DNA from: an uncultured Thermoguttaceae bacterium
GTDB lineage: Bacteria > Planctomycetota > Planctomycetia > Pirellulales > Thermoguttaceae
Assembly: GCA_938042245.1 (NCBI GenBank)
Contig: CALIRO010000046.1
Coordinates: forward strand, 1-61,165
Reading direction: 5' to 3'
DNA: 61,165 nt
Under the pieces are notes generated by a model, which made no database searches, was not told the DNA's origin, and saw nothing but the letters and a program-made list of their open reading frames with translations. Positions 52,670 to 60,353 of the stretch are shown piece by piece. A program made the translations under genes and the position numbers. Positions within the stretch are counted from its first letter, which is position 1. Every line of letters starts with the position of its first letter.

Positions 52670-53602
52670 ATGCCAAACCATGCAGGTGATCTGCCCAGAT
52701 TGAACATTATCGGTTGTGGCCGGGTGGGGCGAGCGTTAGGCAGAGTTTGGCTTCGGCATGGGCTGGTTCAGATGGGGGGGATTTTGAATCGCTCTTTGGC
52801 TAGCAGCCGGGCGGCCGCCGAGTTTTTAGGTGCCGGCCTGCCGGTGGAGGACTACTCCCAGTTACCATCGGCGGAGCTGGTGATGATCGCAGCCACCGAT
52901 GAAGCCATTGCTGACTGCGCCGCCCAATGGGCACAGGCCCATCCTCAAGCCGACGGGGTGATCGTCTTTCATTGCAGCGGGGCTTTCGGCGCTGAGATTC
53001 TCCACCCGGCCAAATCGAAAGGGGCTTGGATTGCCAGTGTTCACCCGGTCAAAAGTTTTGCCGATCCCGCCCAAGCCGCGGAAACTTTCCCCGGCACTTG
53101 GTGCGGTTTGGAGGGGGATCCGGAGGCGGTGGATCGACTTCGAGGAATGCTGGAGGAGTGCGGGGCAAAAGTGTTTATTATTCCACCCAACCAAAAGCTC
53201 CTTTATCATGCCGGCGCCGTATTCGCTTGCAATTATCTGGTGGCCCTGATGCAGGTGGCTTTGGATTGCTTCCAGCAAGCAGGCATTGCCCACCTGCAAG
53301 CCTCCCATGTACTCCAACCGATTGTCGAGGAGACGGTACGGAATGTGTTTCGGCTGGGGCCGGTACGAGCGCTGACCGGGCCGATCGCCAGGGGCGAACC
53401 TTCTCTTGTGGAGCGGGAACTGGCCGCCTTAGACGCCTGGCAGCCAGCCTATGGCCAACTGTATCGGGCCTTAGGTCAGGTGGCGTTGCCGCTAGCCCAA
53501 TCGGCTGGTCATGCTCACCCGGAAGCCCTTCAAAGAATTGCCAACTTACTCGCCAGGAGTTCTCAGGAGCCGACTCCAAAGGCACCGGAGGCAAGGGGAT
53601 AA
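52670..53602 (+). CDS. Rossmann-like and DUF2520 domain protein
   Basis: A 310-residue cytoplasmic protein related to pyrroline-carboxylate-reductase/6-phosphogluconate dehydrogenase folds. The N-terminal Rossmann loop is IIGCGRVGRALG near residues 14-25. VFHCSGAFGAEIL and ASVHPVKSFADP are the characteristic central stretches, and the C-terminal half is the helical DUF2520 domain (VFACNYLVALMQVA). Some members are annotated as putative dehydrogenases or as linked to coenzyme A synthesis, but none of that can be shown here. The ATG at 52670 follows GAAGGTGA; the 12-codon extension to 52634 is open. Confidence 0.88.
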   Translation: MPNHAGDLPRLNIIGCGRVGRALGRVWLRHGLVQMGGILNRSLASSRAAAEFLGAGLPVEDYSQLPSAELVMIAATDEAIADCAAQWAQAHPQADGVIVFHCSGAFGAEILHPAKSKGAWIASVHPVKSFADPAQAAETFPGTWCGLEGDPEAVDRLRGMLEECGAKVFIIPPNQKLLYHAGAVFACNYLVALMQVALDCFQQAGIAHLQASHVLQPIVEETVRNVFRLGPVRALTGPIARGEPSLVERELAALDAWQPAYGQLYRALGQVALPLAQSAGHAHPEALQRIANLLARSSQEPTPKAPEARG

Positions 53603-53933
53603 TATTGACATTTGTTTAGTAAATGGAATTGGCCCCAATAGTCAGACTGAAACACATATTTGTTCCTATAACCTCCTGCCCCCAATGGTTCCAAGCACTA
53701 AGGAGATTGCATCTGCGAGGCAGCTCCACCCCTGGCAAATGCGGAGCCAAGATCCCCTCGGAAAAACAATCCGGCCAATCTAGCAATGCCTGAAAAATTA
53801 GCCGGTCGGAACAAAAGGCAATCCTCTTTTTGGAGAGACTCTAAGAGGCGCTCCCAAAACCACCTTTTCAGGCACTATATCCGTAGGGAGGGGCTGGTTA
53901 AACTTTTGGGAGCGTTCTGTTTTGGTAGAGCTT
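53603..53933. other. Intergenic region between convergent genes
   Basis: 331 bp. CGCTCCCAAAA (53849-53859) and TTTTGGGAGCG (53904-53914) form an 11-bp perfect inverted repeat with a 44-nt loop, 20 bp past the end of the HAD gene. No T-run follows, so it is not a typical terminator. No gene is seen. Confidence 0.45.
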
Positions 53934-54626
53934 CTAAGAAGAAGTGGTTTTGCTTCCGAGGATTGGAAGCCCCAGCAAAGGAAGCAGGTCCAGGGGGTGA
54001 GCGATGAGCTGTTGGGCGCCATGGGCCAGCAGTTCTTCGGCGGTCCGGAAGCCCCACAACGCGCCGACGGCAAACAGGCCAGCCAACCGCGCCGTCTGCA
54101 TATCCGTCTTGGTATCCCCTACGTAAAGGATTGCTTCCGGCGGCGTCTGAAGGGCTTGGGCCATTTGCAAGGCACCGGCTGGGTCTGGTTTTCGGGGCAG
54201 GCCTGGCCGCTCGCCTAGTACCATCCGGAACGGCCATCGCCCCAAAAATCGCTGGACACATTGCTGAGTAAACTCATCCGGTTTGTTCGACAGCACCGCC
54301 ATTGGCACCTGATGGGCTGTCAGAATATCCAGCAGTTCAGGGATTCCTGGATACGGCTGGGTGGACTGTGTCCATCGGCGACCGTATTCTTCCCGAAACA
54401 GGTGGGCAAATTGCTGAAGGAAGTCCGTCTGTTGGCGATCGGCTGGGATGATCCGGCGGGCCAAGTTCTCCACTCCGTCGCCGATAAAATTCCGATATGC
54501 TTCGATCGGCCAACCGGATAGTCCAAGCCGCTCTAAAGCGGCATTGGCCGAGTCGGCTATATCGGCCAACGTGTCCAGCAAGGTACCATCCAAGTCAAAC
54601 AGGACTGCACGAAAACGTCGGCTCAT
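53934..54626 (-). CDS. HAD hydrolase, phosphoglycolate phosphatase-like
   Basis: A 230-residue HAD hydrolase with the Gph/PGP layout. Motif I is LFDLDGTLLDT with D11 and D13. Motif II is VLSNKPDEFT, and the acidic end LYVGDTKTDMQTARLAG is complete. An alpha-helical cap, residues about 18-85, is of the phosphoglycolate phosphatase type. It may remove phosphate from 2-phosphoglycolate made during DNA repair or oxygenation, or have another sugar phosphate as substrate. The ATG has no clear ribosome binding site. It is 163 bp downstream of the GT87-type gene on the same strand. Confidence 0.9.
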   Translation of the reverse strand: MSRRFRAVLFDLDGTLLDTLADIADSANAALERLGLSGWPIEAYRNFIGDGVENLARRIIPADRQQTDFLQQFAHLFREEYGRRWTQSTQPYPGIPELLDILTAHQVPMAVLSNKPDEFTQQCVQRFLGRWPFRMVLGERPGLPRKPDPAGALQMAQALQTPPEAILYVGDTKTDMQTARLAGLFAVGALWGFRTAEELLAHGAQQLIAHPLDLLPLLGLPILGSKTTSS

Positions 54627-54789
54627 GGGACAGGGAGCAACAACCTTTAGAAACGATCTGGCTCTGGTGAAACTTTTTCCTGCAGAAAAGCCAAACCCCC
54701 ATAAGAGGCCAAAAACCGAATCTTATAGGCAAAATCTCTCGGAATCTGCAGGAGCTTTCAACAGCGCAAAACGATCTGAAAGGCTGGTT

Positions 54790-56127
54790 CTAGATATTTT
54801 GCCTTATGAAAGGGCTTTTTCGCCAGATGGGGCCTGGAACGGTTTCATGAAGAACCAACCAAACGGCAAAAACAGCCACCCCCACCGGCAACAACGCCCG
54901 ACCCCATATAGTTATTTTCACCACCACCCGTTCCACAGCGCCCATACTGAACATTGTAATCAATATCCATGCGCCTACTGCCAAGGCCCGGTACCTGCCA
55001 GACTGCCAACTGGCTAGCACCGCCCAAGAGACCATCGGAGCAACCAGAATATAGGTCAATCGTTCCGTCCCAGGGCCGAAAAGCAATTGCCAGCTCGCCC
55101 AGGCGCTCAGCAGTCCGGCGGCCATCCGGCTAAACTGACCAGCCGTAGGCTCCCCAGAAATGGCTGATTGGCCAGAAAGTTGGTTGCCGAGAAAGGTCTT
55201 CGGAGCTGGAGCCTGATCGGAAGCATCTTTCGGCTGCTCTTCCTTCTCGGTCTGACCGAGCCATTCCGGCCGAAGCTGCTGCCGTTGCCACAGGCACCAG
55301 GCCAGCACGGCCAAAGCAGTTTCACATTGCACGAGTTCATAAATATCCCTGGGCACAGGCCAATGAATCAACTCCCAAATGGTCCAGGCATCTCGGTAGC
55401 CGCCCCATCGGTAGATTTGGGTCGTATGAAGCATCTGGAGCCACTGGCCGTACTGCCAGAGGACTGTGTCGGGCGGCTTGGTCAAAAACGGAATACCCGC
55501 CCAAAAACACACCGAAATAGCTAGCCGAAATACCAGTTGCTTCGGCCAACAGGCGGCGGCCACTAGCGCCAGCGCCCAAGGCCAGACTTTGATAAATCCC
55601 CCGCCAGCAAGCAGCAGGGCAGCCAGCCACCATCGCCGACCACGGATCGCCAACAGGGCGCCAATAGCCATGGCCAGAATTAAACTGTTACTTTGTCCAG
55701 CCCACAAACTCCTCGCCGACCCCACCAACGTCAATATCAACCAAATCCCCTTCTGATCCGGAGTACCGATGCCAGGGAAAATTTGCTCAGCCGACCGATC
55801 CAAAACCGCTAGCAGTATCGCTACATTGCTCCCTAGCCAAAACAGGCCGCCCAGCCAGTGCGGCCATACAGCAAACGGCGTCATCAACACCGCAAAGGTA
55901 GGGCTATACCGATAGAGATCCTGATCGGGGCTCGGCTCATAAAGGGAGCAGTCCTGCCACCAATTCCAGCTCGCATGCGCAAAAACCGGATAGACTGTAT
56001 GGACAGTAGGTTGCACAAGAACTTTCACTGCGGCGGCTACGGTAAAGGCAATCCATAACCCCACCGCCCAGTGCATCCCATTGCTTCGTTGCCCTTCCTG
56101 ATGCCACCACCGCATAAGAGAATCCAT
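54790..56127 (-). CDS. Membrane glycosyltransferase-like protein (DUF2029/GT87)
   Basis: A 445-residue protein with about ten hydrophobic helices. LYEPSPDQDLYRYSPTFAVLMTPFAVWP near residues 63-90 (shown here shortened: DLYRYSPTFAVLM) is the typical DUF2029 loop, with the family's Asp and Arg/Tyr-Ser-Pro residues. GGGFIKVWPWALA and RLTYILVAPMVSW also match the family. The best-known relatives are polyprenyl-phosphomannose-dependent mannosyltransferases of actinobacteria, but in planctomycetes the sugar and acceptor are unknown. It lies between the anti-sigma-type gene and the HAD gene on the same strand, with gaps over 100 bp. Confidence 0.82.
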   Translation of the reverse strand: MDSLMRWWHQEGQRSNGMHWAVGLWIAFTVAAAVKVLVQPTVHTVYPVFAHASWNWWQDCSLYEPSPDQDLYRYSPTFAVLMTPFAVWPHWLGGLFWLGSNVAILLAVLDRSAEQIFPGIGTPDQKGIWLILTLVGSARSLWAGQSNSLILAMAIGALLAIRGRRWWLAALLLAGGGFIKVWPWALALVAAACWPKQLVFRLAISVCFWAGIPFLTKPPDTVLWQYGQWLQMLHTTQIYRWGGYRDAWTIWELIHWPVPRDIYELVQCETALAVLAWCLWQRQQLRPEWLGQTEKEEQPKDASDQAPAPKTFLGNQLSGQSAISGEPTAGQFSRMAAGLLSAWASWQLLFGPGTERLTYILVAPMVSWAVLASWQSGRYRALAVGAWILITMFSMGAVERVVVKITIWGRALLPVGVAVFAVWLVLHETVPGPIWRKSPFIRQNI

Positions 56128-56245
56128 CTTGGGAGCGCCTAGGCTCTGGCCCCCATAGAAGAAGCCCCCATTGCATTCCCGCTAAAACAGCCCCCTGTGC
56201 AGCGCAAAAGAAAGACCTCCCAGGGGCCAGCAATTACCTGTCCGT

Positions 56246-57322
56246 TTACGTTACCACCTGGGGCCGGAAGAAATGATAATACGCCCGGGCCGAATCCCCA
56301 TGCACCACCAGCAGATAAAGCAGCCCATTCTCTTGCCAAGCTGCCGCACAATACCCCCCGGTGCGCAGCGTTTGCTCATACCGAGGAGGTTCCACAGGAA
56401 GGTTGGCTTCCACAGGAATACCCCCCGCCTGGTGGATCGGCACCACGTACAAGGTGGCACGGAGGCCTTCGGCGCTCCGAAGGTCATAAGCTAGGCCTTC
56501 CCGGCCCAACAAACCGGAGACTTTCCGAAAGCGGATCTCGGCCGGGGACCAAGGGCGGCCTGGGACCCAAATGGCCCGGCTGAAGGCCAGTGGTCCCACA
56601 CCGGGTTGACCTATCCAAGGCTGGCCAGAACCAAAAAGCTCCTGCGGTTCGCTCATGGCAAACCGGAGGGCCTCTTGTTGGATTTGAGCCACAGAAAGCG
56701 GCGGAGCGGATTCCCTGGGCCAGAAAAGCCACACCAATCCAGCAACGGCAGCGGTCCCTACCCCAGCCAGCAGAAACCATCGGCGCAGTTTGCTCTTTCT
56801 GGAGAGGGGGGTAGCTTGGGCAGGGGAGGTTTCTGTATATTCTCTAGAGTGCGTATGTTGTGTATATTGTTTGTTTTGCCTAAATTCCGCCTTTTCAGTT
56901 TCTCCAACGCCGCTCCTCAAGATACCAAGTCCTTCACCAACCCCCTGTTCTGAGTATCCATCCTCCCCCGCCTGGAAAGGTTCCTGAACCGAAAAACCAG
57001 CTTCCAGTCCTGTTTGTCCAGCCAACCCACCCTCTTCTAAACTAGTAACCCCAACGTGTTCCGAACCCCCTTGGGCTGCCAAAGCTGCTCGAAGTTTCTC
57101 CAAAATCCGGCCTTCTACACCCTCTGGTACCTGCAGATCCGCAAACGCCGCTGCCACCTGCCGATCAAACGCCTGGCTCCACCGATACCGCCCCCCCAAT
57201 CCAGGTTCCTTTACCAGTGCCTGGGCCAAAAAGGCTAACCCGGGATCGGCTAAATCCTGGCGGCCAGGCCGACAAGCATCCATCGCTTCATAGATGGCTT
57301 GTTTTTCAACTTCAGAGGCCAT
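56246..57322 (-). CDS. Anti-sigma-type membrane protein
   Basis: A 358-residue protein with an N-terminal helical domain (residues 1-85), a Gly/Glu-rich linker (90-170) and one membrane helix at about 182-202 (WFLLAGVGTAAVAGLVWLFW). The outer domain (205-358) is mixed alpha/beta without a family I recognise. There is no CxxC zinc motif. It lies 192 bp downstream of an ECF sigma gene on the same strand, and its topology suits an anti-sigma factor. The ATG follows AAGG at good spacing. Confidence 0.7.
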   Translation of the reverse strand: MASEVEKQAIYEAMDACRPGRQDLADPGLAFLAQALVKEPGLGGRYRWSQAFDRQVAAAFADLQVPEGVEGRILEKLRAALAAQGGSEHVGVTSLEEGGLAGQTGLEAGFSVQEPFQAGEDGYSEQGVGEGLGILRSGVGETEKAEFRQNKQYTQHTHSREYTETSPAQATPLSRKSKLRRWFLLAGVGTAAVAGLVWLFWPRESAPPLSVAQIQQEALRFAMSEPQELFGSGQPWIGQPGVGPLAFSRAIWVPGRPWSPAEIRFRKVSGLLGREGLAYDLRSAEGLRATLYVVPIHQAGGIPVEANLPVEPPRYEQTLRTGGYCAAAWQENGLLYLLVVHGDSARAYYHFFRPQVVT

Positions 57323-57514
57323 AGAAAACCTTCATCCCTCAGGTGGGCAATTTCACTCCGGTAGCGGGGTGAATCTGTTTGTTTGGCCTAATCCGCTGGG
57401 GTTACTCACTAATCTCGAACCCTCCTTCCAGTGGTATACCTGACTTCCATCTTACCCCCAAGTAAAGTTTCCTCTCCAGATCAAATGCAGGAGTCGATCT
57501 TTCTGGGACGGTGG

Positions 57515-58108
57515 TTAGGGAGGTACGGGAAGTTTCTTTTCCGGCAGATTAGGCTCTATAGCTTCTCCGGGGGATGAGACGGTTTTGCGGGCCGCTAAGG
57601 ATTGCTCCCCCCAATGCGGGAATAACTGCCCGCGCAGTCGGGCCTTCGCCCGCGACAACCGACTCATCACCGTTCCCATTGGGATTTCTAATCGCTCGGC
57701 AATCTCCCGATAGGAGAGATTTTCAAAGTAAAACATGCCCAAGATCACCCGATCCTGGGGGGATAATCGATCCAACGCCTGTTGAAGTTGATCTGGATCG
57801 ATAGCTGGAGGTGGACTTTCTGGCTCCGGAAGGTTTTCCAACGAAACTTCCAGCGTCCCCACCGGAGTGGGGACCAGTTTCGCTCGGGATTTCAAAAAGC
57901 AATTTCGCAAAATTGTAAAAAGCCAGGAGCGGACCGCCTCGGCCTGTCGAAGCTGCTCCCCCTTGAGACAGGCAATCAAAAAGACCTGCTGAGTCAGGTC
58001 TTCGGCTTCTGTCTGGGAGCCGCTCAGACGATAGCCATACCGATACACCGCCTCATAATGCTCGGCCACCAGCCGGGCTATGTCCAACGAATTACCTTCG
58101 GTGGCCAT
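57515..58108 (-). CDS. ECF-type RNA polymerase sigma factor
   Basis: A 197-residue group 4 sigma factor. Region 2 includes LVAEHYEAVYRYGYRLSG and EDLTQQVFLIACLKGEQLR with RSWLFTILRNCFL. Region 4 includes LSPQDRVILGMFYFENLSYREIAE and GTVMSRLSRAKARLRGQ. The ATG at 58108 follows TAGGAGG. It is encoded just upstream of a one-helix membrane protein, which forms a likely sigma/anti-sigma pair. It is not close to the sigma factor at 23486 and likely controls a different set of genes. Confidence 0.93.
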   Translation of the reverse strand: MATEGNSLDIARLVAEHYEAVYRYGYRLSGSQTEAEDLTQQVFLIACLKGEQLRQAEAVRSWLFTILRNCFLKSRAKLVPTPVGTLEVSLENLPEPESPPPAIDPDQLQQALDRLSPQDRVILGMFYFENLSYREIAERLEIPMGTVMSRLSRAKARLRGQLFPHWGEQSLAARKTVSSPGEAIEPNLPEKKLPVPP

Positions 58109-58432
58109 AGCGGCCTCCTACCTTGCTAGACTCTCTAGCGGTGAAAAATATTCCCAAAAATGGGAAAAAAACGATCCGGAGGCAAGCCCCCCGTATGGGT
58201 TAAACTCTTTGAGGGGGGAGACCTCCAAAATCCTCCTTTAGGGGGCTTCCCTCCCCAGGGCCTTTTCCTTGCATGAGTTCCTTCTGCCGACCTTCCAACC
58301 CAAATAGTAAGCTAAAATTTAGCAAATCCTGGAATAAAAACCCAGTATCCAGGATCAAATCTCTGTAGAAAAGGCAGGAAGCAGGTTCCTGTCAGGTTCA
58401 CAAGTGGTTGTCTTTTTTAATGAGGAGGTCGA
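58109..58432. other. Divergent intergenic region
   Basis: 324 bp between the ECF sigma gene and a small lipoprotein gene. Promoters for both must lie here, but I see no clear boxes. No gene or repeat is seen. Confidence 0.4.
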
Positions 58433-58435
58433 GTG

Positions 58436-58654
58436 ATGCTGAAGAGGATTGGTTTGTTGCTGTGCGTATTGGCGTTAGGGATGTTTTTGATTGGCTGCGG
58501 CGGCGAGGCGAAAAAGCCCGCCCCGAAGGCGCCGGAAAAACCCGCCGCTGGTCCCGCCGAACAACCGCCTGAAAAGCCAGCGGAAAAACCAGCCGAAACA
58601 CCTACGGAAAAACCCGATGAAACTCCCACGGAAAAGCCAGAAGAAAAGTCCTAA
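58436..58654 (+). CDS. Small lipoprotein with Glu-Lys-Pro repeats
   Basis: A 72-residue lipoprotein. The signal ends in the lipobox LIGC at about residues 17-20. The mature part is almost entirely Pro/Glu/Lys (EKPAEKPAETPTEKPDE) in short repeats, so it should be an extended, unfolded chain anchored in a membrane. The ATG at 58436, or the GTG just before it at 58433, follows GGAGG. A clear terminator (58703-58738) ends the transcript 50 bp later, so this is a single-gene unit. A spacer or cell-wall role is likely but not shown. Confidence 0.78.
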   Translation: MLKRIGLLLCVLALGMFLIGCGGEAKKPAPKAPEKPAAGPAEQPPEKPAEKPAETPTEKPDETPTEKPEEKS

Positions 58655-58702
58655 CCTCTATATTGGCCGCCTGGTGCTCGTAAAAATCTGGGTCTTCCCA
58701 GG

Positions 58703-58738
58703 GGATGCCCATTAGAAAAAAAATGGGCATCCTTTTTT
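58703..58738 (+). terminator. Rho-independent terminator of the small lipoprotein gene
   Basis: GGATGCCCATT and AATGGGCATCC form a perfect 11-bp stem with an A-rich 8-nt loop, followed by TTTTTT. Confidence 0.92.
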
Positions 58739-59014
58739 ATTTCTTGGCTTCCTCCTCAGCATTAGAAGAATCCAAAGACATCTTCAAAAACTTCCTCTGT
58801 GTAATCAGAATGATTCGCAATGAATCATTTTGATTCTAATTTGGGCTGATCCTGAAAAAACCCCATTTTCCAGGATGCTCTAACTACCTACAATAAAAAG
58901 GGTTACAAAAAATGGTTTTTCTGCTCGGGGTGGTCCGGTTTATGCATTCTCCTCTTTTAGAACTTCAAACCATCTCAATTAAGAAGTTCAAACCACCTCC
59001 AGGAGGCCAGAGCC
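58739..59014. promoter_or_regulatory. Leader region of the TPR gene with two hairpins
   Basis: AATGATTC and GAATCATT (58809-58829) make an 8-bp dyad with a 5-nt centre. ATCCTGAAAA pairs with TTTTCCAGGAT (58849-58876) after one bulge. Either could be an operator or an mRNA structure. No gene is seen. Confidence 0.4.
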
Positions 59015-60292
59015 ATGAAAAGAGCTTTGGAGGCAACGTGGCAAAGGAAGGTTTGGAAGGCAGATCATAAATTGCTCCAAAGGCCAAAAGCCTCTCCCAG
59101 GTTGGCGAAGGAGGCCTTTCCCCTTAGCCATTTGCCAGAACAATGGCCCAGGTACCCGCAGGGGGACGGCCCCCGCCTCATTAGGCAACCCCTCATGGGC
59201 CTATTGATGATCTTCCTGACGCTGGGATTGTCCGGCCTGCTTTGGGCAGCCGACTCCCAGCCCTCGAAACCCTCCCCCAAAGCGCCCCCTCAGATCACCG
59301 CTCCTGGCCATGCCGACTTCATCAAGACCAACGGCTCCCATCGGCCCTCAAAAGATTCCCCACAGCCCCAGGAAGGCACTAGTGCCTCTGGGAGCCGATC
59401 CTGCTCCTCGGAAGACCGAACCGGTCGTCCTTACTACCGGTATTACCATTACTACTATGGCCCCTATTGGCCGGGTTATCCTTGGCCGTATCCGCCGCCC
59501 CCGCCGCCGGTGTATATTCCGTACGGACCAATTTTTGTGGATCCGGATACAGCCGGGTATGGGCCTCGGTCCGTTCTTCGCATGATGGGTGTGGAACATT
59601 GGTTTTCGAGGCCGCCGTCCACTCAACCGAGTCATCCCCAGCGGCCTTCGGCGCCAAACCAGCCACCCCATGGCGCCGGAGGAGCGATTGGCCAGCAGCA
59701 GCAAGAGGCGCCCAAACCGCCGAATCCGCCCAATCTGAATCCTCCACTGATCCTGGAAGGCCCCGGCAAAGCCCAGCCTGGGCAGGGGGATGCTGGAGCG
59801 GGCAATCAGAATCCCGCCCAGCCGGCTGCCCGAAATCCAGAACGGGCTATGCTCTTAGTGGACCTGGGGGACGCCCATTTTGCCCACAAAAAATATGCCG
59901 AGGCCCTGCAACGTTACCGGGAAGCCGCCCGCCTAGACCCCCAACTGCCTGAAGCCCATCTGCACATGGGTTTTGCCCTGGTGGCTGTGGGCAAATATGC
60001 CGAGGCAGCCCAGGCGTTCAAACAGGGCTTGCAGCTTCATCCGAACTGGCCTGCTAGCGGATTTCGACTCCAAGGGCTTTATGGGCCCCAGGAAGCCGAA
60101 CGGGTGGCCCATCGAAACGCCTTGGCTGGTGCCGTAGCTACCAAGCCGAACGACCCTGACCTCCTCTTCCTGTTAGGGCTGCTTTTCTATTTTGACCAGA
60201 TGCCGGATCAGGCCCGGCGCTTTTTTACGGAAGCGGCCCGGCTCACCGCCCCCAACACCGCCCACCTTGACCCCTTCCTCCGCCGATTGTAA
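59015..60292 (+). CDS. TPR-containing membrane-anchored or exported protein
   Basis: A 425-residue protein. A hydrophobic helix near residues 66-86 (LMGLLMIFLTLGLSGLLWAAD) follows an unusually long 60-residue N-region, so it is either an internal signal anchor or the true start is later. Next is a Pro-rich stretch with a striking Tyr cluster (RYYHYYYGPYWPG and PWPYPPPPPPVYIPYG). Residues about 285-345 are TPR repeats (VDLGDAHFAHKKYAEALQRY and HMGFALVAVGKYAEAAQAF), a scaffold for protein contacts. The ATG follows CAGGAGG. The function is unknown. Confidence 0.8.
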   Translation: MKRALEATWQRKVWKADHKLLQRPKASPRLAKEAFPLSHLPEQWPRYPQGDGPRLIRQPLMGLLMIFLTLGLSGLLWAADSQPSKPSPKAPPQITAPGHADFIKTNGSHRPSKDSPQPQEGTSASGSRSCSSEDRTGRPYYRYYHYYYGPYWPGYPWPYPPPPPPVYIPYGPIFVDPDTAGYGPRSVLRMMGVEHWFSRPPSTQPSHPQRPSAPNQPPHGAGGAIGQQQQEAPKPPNPPNLNPPLILEGPGKAQPGQGDAGAGNQNPAQPAARNPERAMLLVDLGDAHFAHKKYAEALQRYREAARLDPQLPEAHLHMGFALVAVGKYAEAAQAFKQGLQLHPNWPASGFRLQGLYGPQEAERVAHRNALAGAVATKPNDPDLLFLLGLLFYFDQMPDQARRFFTEAARLTAPNTAHLDPFLRRL

Positions 60293-60353
60293 AAAGAGAG
60301 AATGAAACGGCAGGTAATCGGTCCGGAAGGGTTCCATCTTGTGGGAGGAAAAG

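Noticed and set aside
53849..53914. Terminator of the phosphoglycolate phosphatase-like gene
   Set aside because: The stem is perfect but the loop is 44 nt and no T-run follows on the minus strand.
58809..58829. Fur box
   Set aside because: The dyad shares ATGATT/AATCAT with Fur sites but the spacing does not fit the 7-1-7 pattern, so I only call it a dyad.
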